64,000 nucleotides of DNA, taken from the NCBI RefSeq assembly GCF_021390245.1, contig NZ_JAJUXH010000020.1, positions 62,001-126,000 of the forward strand. The letters are read 5' to 3'. The DNA comes from Dyadobacter sp. CY323. Its GTDB lineage: Bacteria; Bacteroidota; Bacteroidia; Cytophagales; Spirosomataceae. Under the pieces are notes generated by a model that was not told where the DNA came from, searched no databases, and was given only the letters and a program-made list of their open reading frames with translations. A program made the translations under genes and the position numbers. Positions within the stretch are counted from its first letter, which is position 1. Every line of letters begins with the position of its first letter. This document shows, piece by piece, positions 8,981 to 16,711 of the stretch.

Positions 8981-10804
8981 ATGAAAAAAATCATCCTATG
9001 GCTTATGGCCATCTTGCCGGTACTATGTGCCGCGCAAACCATTACCGTCCCGCTACCGCCTGGGATAGTCTATCAAAGCCAGCTCGAAAAGACAGATGCC
9101 CGGCTTGATAGCCTGGTTAAAGCGCTACGCGGGGTAGTCGTTCCACCTCCTGTTATTCAGGATCCGGTTGCGGTGAAAGATTCCTGTGTATATGGGCCAA
9201 ACATCGCCGGCATTTCCAAGATCACGAACACCGGCGCGGTGCTGCTTTTCGATGCCTTGCAGGTAACGGATATCAATTACACGATCACCAATGAAGTCGG
9301 CGCCCCGCTTTACACAGATAGCCTGTTAAACCTTCAATCCAACTCGGTACCATTCAAATACCAGGCGTTCCCGAACGGGTCGTATTATTTAAAGATATCC
9401 GGGCGCAGCTGTTTAAGTAAGGTCAGCCAGCGCAAATTCACGATCACAACTACCGGAGGCGTAGTAGTACCGCCTCCGGTAGTTGTGGATCCGCCGCAGC
9501 CATCTGTCGGCGGTCGCGAGTTCTACATGAATGCTACTGGATCAGGTTTCGATTTAGACGCTCCGAATGGTATTGGCATCGAATGGCAGAAAGCGGCCGA
9601 GATTTTACTGAACCTGGAATGGAAGGGTGAGAAGTTTAAAGGCATCACTGGTATCCGACTAAATACCCGCTGGTACGCTTACGAGCCGAAGGACAATGTT
9701 TACCGGGATGATGTACTTGTACGTGCTCTAGAATGGTGCAAAGCACGGGGTATTAAACTTGCTATCTGTATCGTGTTATGGCGTGCGGAGGGGGACGGAA
9801 TGTTTCCGGACGGACATAAGACGATGTTAGCTAATGGAGAAAGATGGACGGATAATCCCGGGTTGCCATCAATACCACAGATTTATATGCCGTCGATGAG
9901 CAGCGATTTGATGCATACGAAGCTAGAACGCGTCACCGCACACATGGGATCAGTCATGGCCAGTTATGGGAATGTAGCGGGTTACATATCCATCGTCACT
10001 GCACCTACCGAGGAGTTTCAGTTGGTCAGGCGAGAGGAACCAATGACCATTTCCGGATTTGCTGACGTAGATAAAGAGAAGTGGGCCATCTGGTCAGGCG
10101 GGCAGCCAATGCCCACTTATGACGAAGTTCGGAGCGAAGAACAGCTAAACTACTTTACGTCAACACCAAAGGGGCAATCGTTTTATCTCTTCCAGACAGA
10201 TGCACTTCGTAAAACGCAAGTAGCCGCAACCAGAGGAGCCAGGAAAGGGGGAGTGCAAGCATGCGGCATGTACGCCGGTATCGGGGCACCTTCGGGAGTT
10301 TTTGATTTTAGCACGAAACTGAATACGATTTTCAGTGCCGGCACACCTGATCAGCCGGATATTATATACAGCTCGGAAGGCGGTAGCCATACACAGAATT
10401 GGAAACTGATGGCCACGGATCTCAATCTGGGAACATTTCCGGGCGCAAGGGTAGCCATTGAATTTGATTGGGATGACGTATCGTGGAGCCAAGCAGGTTT
10501 TGGTAAGGAAGAGGGTTTTAACCCATATCTTTTATACAACTACACCGAATCATTTCATCGAAGAGGCGGCGACATACCACACTTGGCCATGGGTTACCCG
10601 GATTATATTCTCCGCCAAATGGCTGAACCATTGTACATGATCAAAAAGAAATTCCGCGATACGAATGAAGGCATGACCGGCATCCAGCAGGGCACGGAAT
10701 TTGTATTTCCCATTACTCGGTATAGCGGGTTACAGGGGTTCCGTCAGGAATGGTACGACCGGGGCGGTGGCATCAACAAGCAGGTAAAATTCAAACTTCA
10801 ATGA
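8981..10804 (+). CDS. Secreted glycoside-hydrolase-like protein encoded by the prophage
   Basis: 607 residues. A Sec signal peptide (1-19) is followed by a short coiled region and a beta-sandwich-like domain (about 60-155) flanked by two proline linkers (VVPPPV near 53 and 162). From about residue 178 there is a TIM-barrel-like domain with 'GIRLNTRWYAYEP', 'GIKLAICIVLWR' and 'IVTAPTEEFQL', reminiscent of GH42/GH5-type glycosidases. The Glu pair in TEEF is a candidate acid/base; the nucleophile is uncertain ('VAIEFDWDD' is one option). The protein could degrade host surface polysaccharide. The stop codon overlaps the start of the next small gene (ATGA). The family call is tentative. Confidence 0.65.
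   Translation: MKKIILWLMAILPVLCAAQTITVPLPPGIVYQSQLEKTDARLDSLVKALRGVVVPPPVIQDPVAVKDSCVYGPNIAGISKITNTGAVLLFDALQVTDINYTITNEVGAPLYTDSLLNLQSNSVPFKYQAFPNGSYYLKISGRSCLSKVSQRKFTITTTGGVVVPPPVVVDPPQPSVGGREFYMNATGSGFDLDAPNGIGIEWQKAAEILLNLEWKGEKFKGITGIRLNTRWYAYEPKDNVYRDDVLVRALEWCKARGIKLAICIVLWRAEGDGMFPDGHKTMLANGERWTDNPGLPSIPQIYMPSMSSDLMHTKLERVTAHMGSVMASYGNVAGYISIVTAPTEEFQLVRREEPMTISGFADVDKEKWAIWSGGQPMPTYDEVRSEEQLNYFTSTPKGQSFYLFQTDALRKTQVAATRGARKGGVQACGMYAGIGAPSGVFDFSTKLNTIFSAGTPDQPDIIYSSEGGSHTQNWKLMATDLNLGTFPGARVAIEFDWDDVSWSQAGFGKEEGFNPYLLYNYTESFHRRGGDIPHLAMGYPDYILRQMAEPLYMIKKKFRDTNEGMTGIQQGTEFVFPITRYSGLQGFRQEWYDRGGGINKQVKFKLQ
9445..9487. repeat. 17-bp perfect inverted repeat inside a coding sequence
   Basis: The arm CACAACTACCGGAGGCG at 9445-9461 is mirrored exactly at 9471-9487, with a 9-nt loop (tagtagtac). 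It lies in the proline linker joining the beta-sandwich to the barrel domain. A perfect arm of this length is unlikely to be chance. It could fold in the mRNA, or be a scar of domain exchange. Confidence 0.8.
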
Positions 10805-10890
10805 GTGATAATACCCGGCTCCGGATTGATCAGGCAGCACTGATCGTGGCAATTGCCGGACTGTGCATATTAGTCGTGTTGCTGACCTGA
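10801..10890 (+). CDS. 29-aa single-pass membrane peptide, holin-like position
   Basis: The start ATG overlaps the TGA of the glycosidase gene (ATGA at 10801-10804) and the frame ends with TGA at 10888-10890. The product has a short charged N-terminus (MSDNTRLRIDQ) and then an uninterrupted hydrophobic run of about 18 residues. Translational coupling, the lack of overlap with any other gene, and a position at the head of the lysis-type cassette support a real gene. It could be a pinholin-like or lysis-accessory peptide; the function is inferred from context only. Confidence 0.5.
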   Translation: MSDNTRLRIDQAALIVAIAGLCILVVLLT

Positions 10891-10911
10891 CAATGTAACC
10901 CACCCGCTACG

Positions 10912-11325
10912 ATGGACAATAAGGAAGATAAATTAACAGATCTGGCCGAAAAGAAACCAGGCCTAGCCCTTGTTTATGGAATGGCTGTCGTGATCAGCGT
11001 ATTGTCAGGAGTGGTCGTATTCCAAAACTTTCAAATTGAGAAGTTGCAGCGCGACATTCGGACGATCAGCGATAATTTCCAGAAGCGAGAAGATAAGATC
11101 CGGGCTGAGGCGCAATTTGAAGTAAGCGCGCAGTTTGAAAAACGGATTGAGCAATATGAGTCAGCCCGGGAGAAAGAGGAAAAGAGGATTTTAGAATTGA
11201 GCGGCAAGTTTGATGCAATCCTGAGCAAGGCTACATCGACTGATTCAAAGTTTGACAAGATCGAAAAGAAAGTAAAAACGTTTTCAGGTGAAACTCAAAA
11301 GATCGAAGAGATCATTCAAAAATGA
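10912..11325 (+). CDS. Membrane-anchored coiled-coil phage protein, spanin-like
   Basis: 137 residues. One membrane segment at about 19-41 is followed by a long charged coiled coil (about 45-137, rich in Glu, Lys and Arg). The topology (short cytoplasmic tail, membrane helix, periplasmic coil) is that of an inner-membrane spanin (Rz-like), and the next gene starts inside its 3' end (ATGA, 4-nt overlap) and is exported, as in Rz/Rz1 pairs. There is no sequence motif specific for spanins, so this is a topological argument. It could also be a holin-associated or DUF-type phage membrane protein. Confidence 0.6.
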   Translation: MDNKEDKLTDLAEKKPGLALVYGMAVVISVLSGVVVFQNFQIEKLQRDIRTISDNFQKREDKIRAEAQFEVSAQFEKRIEQYESAREKEEKRILELSGKFDAILSKATSTDSKFDKIEKKVKTFSGETQKIEEIIQK

Positions 11326-11756
11326 AAAACCGTATCATGAGTACCTTAATGTCGGCGGCGCTGATCATTCTGTTCATGAGCACCAATCCGACAGCGTCCC
11401 AGGAGAATCCGGGAGATGTGAAAACCGACACTGTGCCCGCCGGGAAACCTGCGTTATCAGACTCAACAAGCAGGATTGTTTCAAATGATAGCCTTTTAAA
11501 TGCAGTCAGCGAGAAGGGTGATAGAGCATTGGAGAAGGTCGACGCGAATTACACCCGCGGCGGGAAGTTAGAATTAAAACTCGACCGCTTGATCAGCAGG
11601 CAAACAAAGATACGGATGCAGCTTGTACCGGTCGAAATTAAGGCATCCTTGCCGAATCCCAGACCTGTAACCCCATTATCGGTAGTAACCGATTCAATTC
11701 AAATCAAGCCGGTTGAGATGGAAAAGCCCAGCTGGTGGAGGCGTATTTTTAACTGA
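11322..11756 (+). CDS. Exported phage protein overlapping the coiled-coil gene
   Basis: 144 residues. The N-terminus has a hydrophobic export signal (about 5-27) with no lipobox cysteine; the rest is polar, with a proline-rich stretch near 105-120 and ends PSWWRRIFN. It starts by a 4-nt ATGA overlap with the previous gene and ends 5 nt before the DUF5675 gene, so the three are translationally linked. In a spanin model it would be the outer partner, but the usual acylated cysteine is missing. Function otherwise unknown. Confidence 0.6.
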   Translation: MKNRIMSTLMSAALIILFMSTNPTASQENPGDVKTDTVPAGKPALSDSTSRIVSNDSLLNAVSEKGDRALEKVDANYTRGGKLELKLDRLISRQTKIRMQLVPVEIKASLPNPRPVTPLSVVTDSIQIKPVEMEKPSWWRRIFN

Positions 11757-11761
11757 TCAGT

Positions 11762-12214
11762 ATGGAAATTCAAGTCATTCGGAAGTGGAGAGGCAAAAAC
11801 TCCACGCTTTCTACCATTGTGCTCGATGGGAAGCAAGTCGGCTATTGCCTGGAAGACGTCGATCGTGGATTAACACAGGAAATGCCATTGCCTGACATCC
11901 AGAAAATTAAGATACATGGCCGCACCGCGATTCCAGAAGGTAGATATCAGGTTTTGGTAACGCACTCGATGAGGTTTAAAAAGCTGTTACCTATACTGCT
12001 TACCGTTCCCGGGTTTTCTGGTATCCGGATACATTCCGGTAATGGACATAAGGATACAGAAGGTTGCTTACTGCCTGGACTGAAATACCAGCACATCAGC
12101 GATGAATACCAGGTGACAAACAGCCGGGATCTGTTCAATTCCCTTTTTACCCAAATACAAGCTGCACTTCGCGCAAAGTCGGAGGTGTGGATTAATATCA
12201 CTTCAAACTACTGA
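11762..12214 (+). CDS. DUF5675-family phage protein, candidate wall-active enzyme
   Basis: 150 residues with the DUF5675 pattern: 'GYCLEDVDRGL', then 'GRTAIPEGRYQVLVTHS', 'LPILLTVPGFSGIRIHSGN' and 'DTEGCLLPG'. The conserved His in IRIHSGN and the Cys in DTEGC recall the His...Gly-Cys arrangement of L,D-transpeptidase folds, so a peptidoglycan-directed role in the lysis cassette is plausible, though I know of no proof for the family. Start ATG 11762; it ends 3 nt before the patatin gene. Confidence 0.7.
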   Translation: MEIQVIRKWRGKNSTLSTIVLDGKQVGYCLEDVDRGLTQEMPLPDIQKIKIHGRTAIPEGRYQVLVTHSMRFKKLLPILLTVPGFSGIRIHSGNGHKDTEGCLLPGLKYQHISDEYQVTNSRDLFNSLFTQIQAALRAKSEVWINITSNY

Positions 12215-12217
12215 AAC

Positions 12218-13201
12218 ATGTTCAATGACTTATTAAAAGCAGATGACAATGATGTTGAAACCGTGATCATCTGTTCCGGAGGTGGGGCACTTGGACTATG
12301 GCAATGGACCGTACTGATGGAACTAGCAAAACGATTCAAAATCTCCATGATCTGCGGTTGCTCTGCGGGCAGCCTGAACGCTTTTGCTTTCGCCAAAGGA
12401 TTGTATATGGAAACCACAAATTTGTATAATCAGGTATTTCAAAGCAATGCAAAGGAAATTTTCAGTGAAGGTATTCTAAGGCTAAAAAATGGAAACCTTG
12501 ACGTGAATTGGTTTAAAGCCATTCCAACAGCCTTGTTTAAGAGCAAATCAATCAAAGGACTGATGGGCAACGGGCCACTGCTGGAAACGCTCAAAGAGCT
12601 CAATAAAATGAAGCCTGGGTTTGCCTATGGTGTAGATTTTGGTTTCAATGCGACCGATATGAAAACCGGCAAAGTGATCGACTTTTGGCCAGAGGATTTT
12701 GAAGACGATGATAACTTAATGAAAGGGGTAACGGCGTCCGCCACGATACCCGTACTTCTGCCTTTGGTGCATGGCGTCAAGTCGAAAAAAGGCACGTTTG
12801 ATCATCTCGGGGATGGAGGCGTTGCTGAGGGAACGCCGATGGCTATGATGTTCCGGCGAATGAAGCCGGGCCGCAAATACCGGGTGATATCCATCAACTG
12901 CAATACCAAAGATATGGTTGAGGCTGATCAGCTCGACAACATATTCCAGATCGCTCAGCGAACCATGGCCATTATGATGAACCAGGTTTATCAGGGTGAT
13001 TTGGATGTCACGATGTTGAAGAATGAAATATTGAAAGACAACCCGGGTAAGGATGGGATGATCTTCGCACCGGTTCATATAATCGAATGTTCCGATCCGC
13101 ACGGCTCCCTCAATTTCACACAACAATCCTACATTTCGATGATCGACAGCGCACGCCGGGATGTTCAGAAATTCTGTGCAGAATACAGTCAGGCGGTATA
13201 A
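12218..13201 (+). CDS. Patatin-like phospholipase encoded in the phage lysis region
   Basis: 327 residues. The patatin signature is complete: oxyanion-hole glycines GGGALG (21-26), nucleophile elbow GCSAG with Ser49, and the catalytic Asp in DGG at Asp199. It should hydrolyse acyl lipids (Ser-Asp dyad). There is no signal peptide, so it acts in the cytoplasm or after membrane disruption. It is the last gene of the rightward cassette and is followed by a hairpin terminator. Possible roles are membrane breakdown at lysis, or an abortive/defence effector carried by the prophage; its place in the operon favours the former. Confidence 0.85.
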   Translation: MFNDLLKADDNDVETVIICSGGGALGLWQWTVLMELAKRFKISMICGCSAGSLNAFAFAKGLYMETTNLYNQVFQSNAKEIFSEGILRLKNGNLDVNWFKAIPTALFKSKSIKGLMGNGPLLETLKELNKMKPGFAYGVDFGFNATDMKTGKVIDFWPEDFEDDDNLMKGVTASATIPVLLPLVHGVKSKKGTFDHLGDGGVAEGTPMAMMFRRMKPGRKYRVISINCNTKDMVEADQLDNIFQIAQRTMAIMMNQVYQGDLDVTMLKNEILKDNPGKDGMIFAPVHIIECSDPHGSLNFTQQSYISMIDSARRDVQKFCAEYSQAV

Positions 13202-13229
13202 GTTCGGTTTAGTTATGGTGTATAAAAAA

Positions 13230-13254
13230 GGGGCTTATGGCCCCTGATTTATTT
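13230..13254 (+). terminator. Terminator after the patatin gene
   Basis: GGGGC/GCCCC stem (13230-13234 with 13240-13244) preceded by an A-run and followed by tgatttattt. It ends the rightward late operon and faces the leftward genes beyond. The 3' arm and tail (16 nt, 13239-13254) recur at 14599-14614. Confidence 0.6.
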
Positions 13255-13275
13255 ACGGATAGGATGCGGTTTCAG

Positions 13276-13812
13276 TTAACAAAGGGCTTGATTCATTGTG
13301 TAACGATCCGATGCGGACGTTTCAGGGAGAAACAGTGCTGCCGAAATAATCTTATTATATTCGTTTTTCATCTTTTTCGCCTTACCGAACGCTTTGAAGA
13401 TGCCTTTAACTAAAAGTAAGCTCACGAAATGTTGGTCCTTCATGTACAAAAATAAAGCCTTGATTAGGTCGCTTTGAATTCGCACAAGGTCTAAGTTTTT
13501 TGCTGTGCTTTCTTCTACCTTCATGCGAAATTCATTTAAACCTTCAGCATCGTCTCTGTGAAAGAATTTGCTAAGAAAAACGAATGGGAAAGTTAAGAAA
13601 TAACTCTTTTCTAGCGTCTTTTCAATACTAAGTATGTGGTATTTGAAAGCAAAAGAGTTAGGATCAACCTTTCCATCTAAGGCTAAGATCACTAAGCGAT
13701 CTTTAATCTCGCTAACATTGTTTCTGAATTTCTCGTGAGCGAATTTCTGATGTTGTCTCTTCCAATACATTCCGATTGAAAGAAATATGATAATATAGGG
13801 TAGTGCTTCCAT
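13276..13812 (-). CDS. Unknown membrane-anchored prophage protein (178 aa)
   Basis: Not recognised. An N-terminal hydrophobic segment (about 3-16) precedes a basic, helical body, with a second mildly hydrophobic patch near 73-84 (YFLTFPFVFLSKFF). It is transcribed against the late genes and pairs with the next leftward gene (29-nt gap). The DNA is visibly more AT-rich than the tail genes. Opposite orientation, AT-richness and membrane location are typical of prophage cargo expressed during lysogeny (for example exclusion proteins), but that role is inferred. Confidence 0.65.
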   Translation of the reverse strand: MEALPYIIIFLSIGMYWKRQHQKFAHEKFRNNVSEIKDRLVILALDGKVDPNSFAFKYHILSIEKTLEKSYFLTFPFVFLSKFFHRDDAEGLNEFRMKVEESTAKNLDLVRIQSDLIKALFLYMKDQHFVSLLLVKGIFKAFGKAKKMKNEYNKIISAALFLPETSASDRYTMNQALC

Positions 13813-13841
13813 CGTGTTTCCGAATTGTTTCTAATGGATAA

Positions 13842-14240
13842 TTACTTTTTAGCTGCTTTGCTTTCTCTTGCGAGTAATCTTTTTTGAAGATCGTTGTTCT
13901 GGACTACCATCCGTTCGTTTTCTCCCTTCGCAACCTTTAAACGAAGTGAGTAATAAATATGCTGTACAACACTACAAATAATTAAGGCGATAACAACCAT
14001 GCCAAATGGGAATGGATTTTCGCTAACTCCTTTAAATAGTATATACTTATCTATGAACTCTTGTTTCTGTATCGAGGATCCGTTGAGGAAGAAAATGGTA
14101 CAAACAAAGGTTACTATAAATCCTGGTAAGCCGATTTCTTTTATTATGCCCGCGCATGCGAGTGCAATTTGAGGAAATCCTATTTCAGTTGTCTTCTTTG
14201 ACCTTGGGGTTTTTTGTGGTTCTTTAACTGGGGCAGGCAT
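13842..14240 (-). CDS. Unknown two-helix membrane protein of the prophage (132 aa)
   Basis: Not recognised. Two clear membrane segments (about 37-52 and 78-95) are followed by a charged C-terminal helix (KVAKGENERMVVQNNDLQKRL...) that could form a coiled coil; the N-terminus is Pro/Lys-rich. It is the first gene of a leftward pair with 13276-13812, read from a promoter that must lie right of 14240. The pair is a candidate lysogenic-conversion or superinfection-exclusion unit. Confidence 0.65.
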   Translation of the reverse strand: MPAPVKEPQKTPRSKKTTEIGFPQIALACAGIIKEIGLPGFIVTFVCTIFFLNGSSIQKQEFIDKYILFKGVSENPFPFGMVVIALIICSVVQHIYYSLRLKVAKGENERMVVQNNDLQKRLLARESKAAKK

Positions 14241-14695
14241 CAGTAGTAAAAAGTTTATCCATAAGTTGAGTTTACGCTGGTAACAGTGCTTTGATCAGAA
14301 AGTTATGTAGAAATGCCTTTATACTCAAAAAGTAATAAAAAATCTCGATATTATTTATTAACTGGTTAAAAAAGATCCCTGTCGTTTAGGATTTGAGCGC
14401 AGTTCATCTAAATCCTACCCTTTGCATGATACCTAAAACGCCTCATTTCGTCCCTGATCAAGCCTACTTCGTCCCAGTTGGTTTGTAGGCGCCACCGGGC
14501 AGAGTATGTTTGTCCATACAATAAGCTGATCCGGACGAAGCCGCGACATCCAGTCAGCTGAGGCGAAGTACATAAATCAGGGGGCCACGACTGAACAGGG
14601 CCCCTGATTTATTTCAAACCTAGCATACTGCTTATCTGCGAATTAAGTTGGAATGATTATTGTAAAGTGCCGCAGCCACCAAAACAAAGGAAACA
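14241..14695. other. Intergenic region of 455 nt with divergent promoters
   Basis: No credible gene is seen. The left part is AT-rich (gttatgtagaaatgccttt..., poly-A/T tracts) and should hold the promoter of the leftward membrane pair. The right part carries a long hairpin at 14574-14610 (listed separately) and the leader of the small gene at 14696. Confidence 0.5.
14574..14614 (+). terminator. Long stem-loop resembling the late-operon terminator
   Basis: AAATCAGGGGGCC (14574-14586) pairs with GGCCCCTGATTT (14599-14610) with one bulged G and a 12-nt loop, followed by atttc. The last 16 nt (ggcccctgatttattt) equal those of the terminator at 13239-13254. No + strand gene ends just upstream, so it may be a displaced terminator copy. 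Confidence 0.5.
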
Positions 14696-14914
14696 ATGAA
14701 GACCAGCTTTGAGAGAGTAACTGCTATAATGAACCAGTATGAGCAGAAAAGATCCACATTGACAGCCAGCCAAGCCGCTGAACAGGAATCGTTGAATCCG
14801 GGAGCCTACCATATATCGTCCGGCCTTCGAACCCAGCACATATGTCAGTTGATGGACTTACAGATCTCAGTCCTTCGCGATCTTGCTGATCGGGATCTAA
14901 ATTCCGAGGTATGA
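14696..14914 (+). CDS. Small protein of unknown function (72 aa)
   Basis: Not recognised. Soluble, helical and polar, with no signal peptide. ATG 14696 follows an A-rich leader (caaaacaaaggaaacaatg). It sits alone between the hairpin at 14574-14614 and the response-regulator gene. Support is only the leader, its open frame and its normal amino-acid composition. Confidence 0.4.
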   Translation: MKTSFERVTAIMNQYEQKRSTLTASQAAEQESLNPGAYHISSGLRTQHICQLMDLQISVLRDLADRDLNSEV

Positions 14915-15080
14915 ACATCTTGTTAGAAATCGTTTAATTCTTCTGGGTACATAATTGGTTCAAACTCGTTTTCTCGGATGGCCTTGATCTAGCCTGTTCC
15001 CGACAATTATTTTCCAGTAGCATTAAGCATGTTTGGCTCGGTTTTAATAACTCGTCCTGCCTACTCAATCCAGCGATATC

Positions 15081-15503
15081 ATGAACAAGAATGGGCACAT
15101 CATTATAATAGAAGATGATCCAGACGATCAGTTTTTAATGGAAGAAGCCTTTCGTACCATAGAGTGTTCTAACGAACGGGTCTATTTTCATGATGGGCTT
15201 TCGGTCTTGGAGTACTTTAATAGTTCCAATAGTGTCCCATTTCTCATACTTTCGGATATAAATATGCCAAAACTTAACGGTTTTGAATTACGGGAGGAGC
15301 TTAACAACTATGTCAGGTTGAAGTTGGAATATATCCCTTTCCTGTTTTTTACTACATCTACCAATGAGCAAGCAGTACACGATGCTTACAGCACGTTAGC
15401 GCAAGGTTTTTTCGTAAAGGCTGACCAATTTAGTGAGTTGCAGCAAATATTGAAGTTGATTGTAACTTATTGGAAGAAGTGCATAGTCCCAAACAGCATA
15501 TAG
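15081..15503 (+). CDS. Single-domain response regulator (CheY/Rcp1-like) within the prophage
   Basis: 140 residues, one receiver domain and nothing else. Acidic pocket EDD near residues 11-13, phospho-acceptor Asp in LILSDINMP (near 59), conserved Thr in FFTTS (near 92) and Lys in FFVKA. This is the Rcp1-like type common in Bacteroidota, normally phosphorylated by PAS-type hybrid or bacteriophytochrome-like kinases. No partner kinase is adjacent, so its partner must be elsewhere in the genome. The 3' end overlaps a convergent small gene by 37 nt. A degraded second copy lies at 15863-16288. Confidence 0.85.
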   Translation: MNKNGHIIIIEDDPDDQFLMEEAFRTIECSNERVYFHDGLSVLEYFNSSNSVPFLILSDINMPKLNGFELREELNNYVRLKLEYIPFLFFTTSTNEQAVHDAYSTLAQGFFVKADQFSELQQILKLIVTYWKKCIVPNSI

Positions 15504-15712
15504 TGAGAAATCCGTAGGGGCATTTTAGCGTGGGCAACGCCTTTCTTCGCAAATCTCGACTCAATCTGATCTAGCTTGCGATGCATCTCCATATTTGAAG
15601 CTTCAAGCATTATTATATAGGACCGGATCTTGTCCGTACACTCTTTGACGTCTTCTAAAATGTCAAGATAGTTTTGAAAGTCCCTTAATTGGCGGTTGGT
15701 TTCTGGCTGCAT
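15467..15712 (-). CDS. Small coiled-coil protein convergent with the response regulator (81 aa)
   Basis: The reading frame opens with a TTG, but ATG 15712 is the better start. Helical and charged (LDILEDVKECTDKIRSYIIML), followed by EASNMEMHRKLDQIESRF. The last 12 codons overlap the 3' end of the response-regulator gene tail to tail. A related sequence (SYIIMLEASNMEM against TYLPLETSTMEI) appears on the same strand at 17115-17282, which argues that this is a real family. Function unknown. Confidence 0.45.
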   Translation of the reverse strand: MQPETNRQLRDFQNYLDILEDVKECTDKIRSYIIMLEASNMEMHRKLDQIESRFAKKGVAHAKMPLRISHYMLFGTMHFFQ

Positions 15713-15862
15713 TCTGGTCAATTAAAAGTGGAGATTGGCCATGCGTAAATTTTGTGCCAGTAACAGCATCCGGAAACGGTGCTTTTCAACAAATGGGATT
15801 AGAAGCAAAAATCCTGACATAATTTTATTGTTTTACTAGGAAACCCAAAGATTGAAACCACT

Positions 15863-16288
15863 ATGAATAAAGATGGTGAAATAGTCATTATTGAGGATAA
15901 CCACAACGATCAAACCATATTTGAGGATATCTTCAATTCGCTTTCATACACGAACAAACGCGTTTATTTCTCGAATGGACTTGAAGCTTTGCAGTATTAC
16001 ATGGCAAAAAAGCCAAGCCATTCATGATCCTACTGACATTGACTTGCCGGTCTTAAAAGGTCTGGAGTTAAAGGAGAAGCTACATAATGATTCGGAGCTC
16101 GCATGGAGATGCATACCGTATTTATTTTTCCACAGCTGTCGACCAAGAAACGGTTATTGATGCTTACAGCAAATCCGCACAAGGATTTTTTATTAGACCT
16201 ACATGCGTTGATTAATGATGAACTGACCCTCGCCACCACATTAGCTAAAATACACCTAATTGTTTCCGGGATATTTAAGAGTCCCTAG
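15863..16288 (+). pseudogene. Decayed second copy of the response-regulator gene
   Basis: Starting at ATG 15863 (MNKDGEIVIIEDNHNDQ...), the translation tracks the intact regulator at 15081, but the frame is broken at least three times. A one-base loss in the A-run at 16006-16011 gives a TGA. Further shifts follow just after 'PFMIL', after 'CIPYLFF', and before the last segment. Read across the shifts it contains DIDLPVLKGLELKEKL, then AVDQETVIDAYSKSAQGFF, and ends near 16288. It is a paralogue that has lost function. Confidence 0.75.
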
Positions 16289-16388
16289 TTTGCTTTTTAG
16301 CTAGCCCTTTAAATAATACAAGTCAGTCATTTGCCCAGTTCTTTTGCGTCGCTTTTTTATTGTGACTACCTATGCAGTAAAAAACACC

Positions 16389-16658
16389 ATGTCCCTATAC
16401 GGCTATACCTTCATTAAAGAGATTGAGAAATTCAATATTGACTCCTATGTTCCGCACCTGGGTTGGTTGAAACCGAAAATAATGACCTTGAAAATCTATA
16501 CCCGTAGCCGGTCTCTTTCTTTCTACTTGCACGACGAACTGACTGATAGGCTTTATGAATTCTATGCTGACGATCCTAAGAAACTAAAAAGTAGTGAGGA
16601 GTATGAGAAAGTTGTAAGGACGTATTTGCGTACGTATCCAGATGATGCGATTCTGTAG
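16389..16658 (+). CDS. Small protein of unknown function (89 aa)
   Basis: Not recognised. The frame opens upstream with a TTG at 16344, but ATG 16389 (MSLYGYTFIKEIEKF) follows a good A-rich leader and is preferred. Rich in Tyr, Lys and Asp, likely alpha/beta, no signal peptide. It sits among short phage accessory genes. Confidence 0.45.
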   Translation: MSLYGYTFIKEIEKFNIDSYVPHLGWLKPKIMTLKIYTRSRSLSFYLHDELTDRLYEFYADDPKKLKSSEEYEKVVRTYLRTYPDDAIL

Positions 16659-16711
16659 TTTGCCCATTCGAGCCAGACACAGAATCCTGCTGCCGAACTT
16701 GTCTAAAAGAT

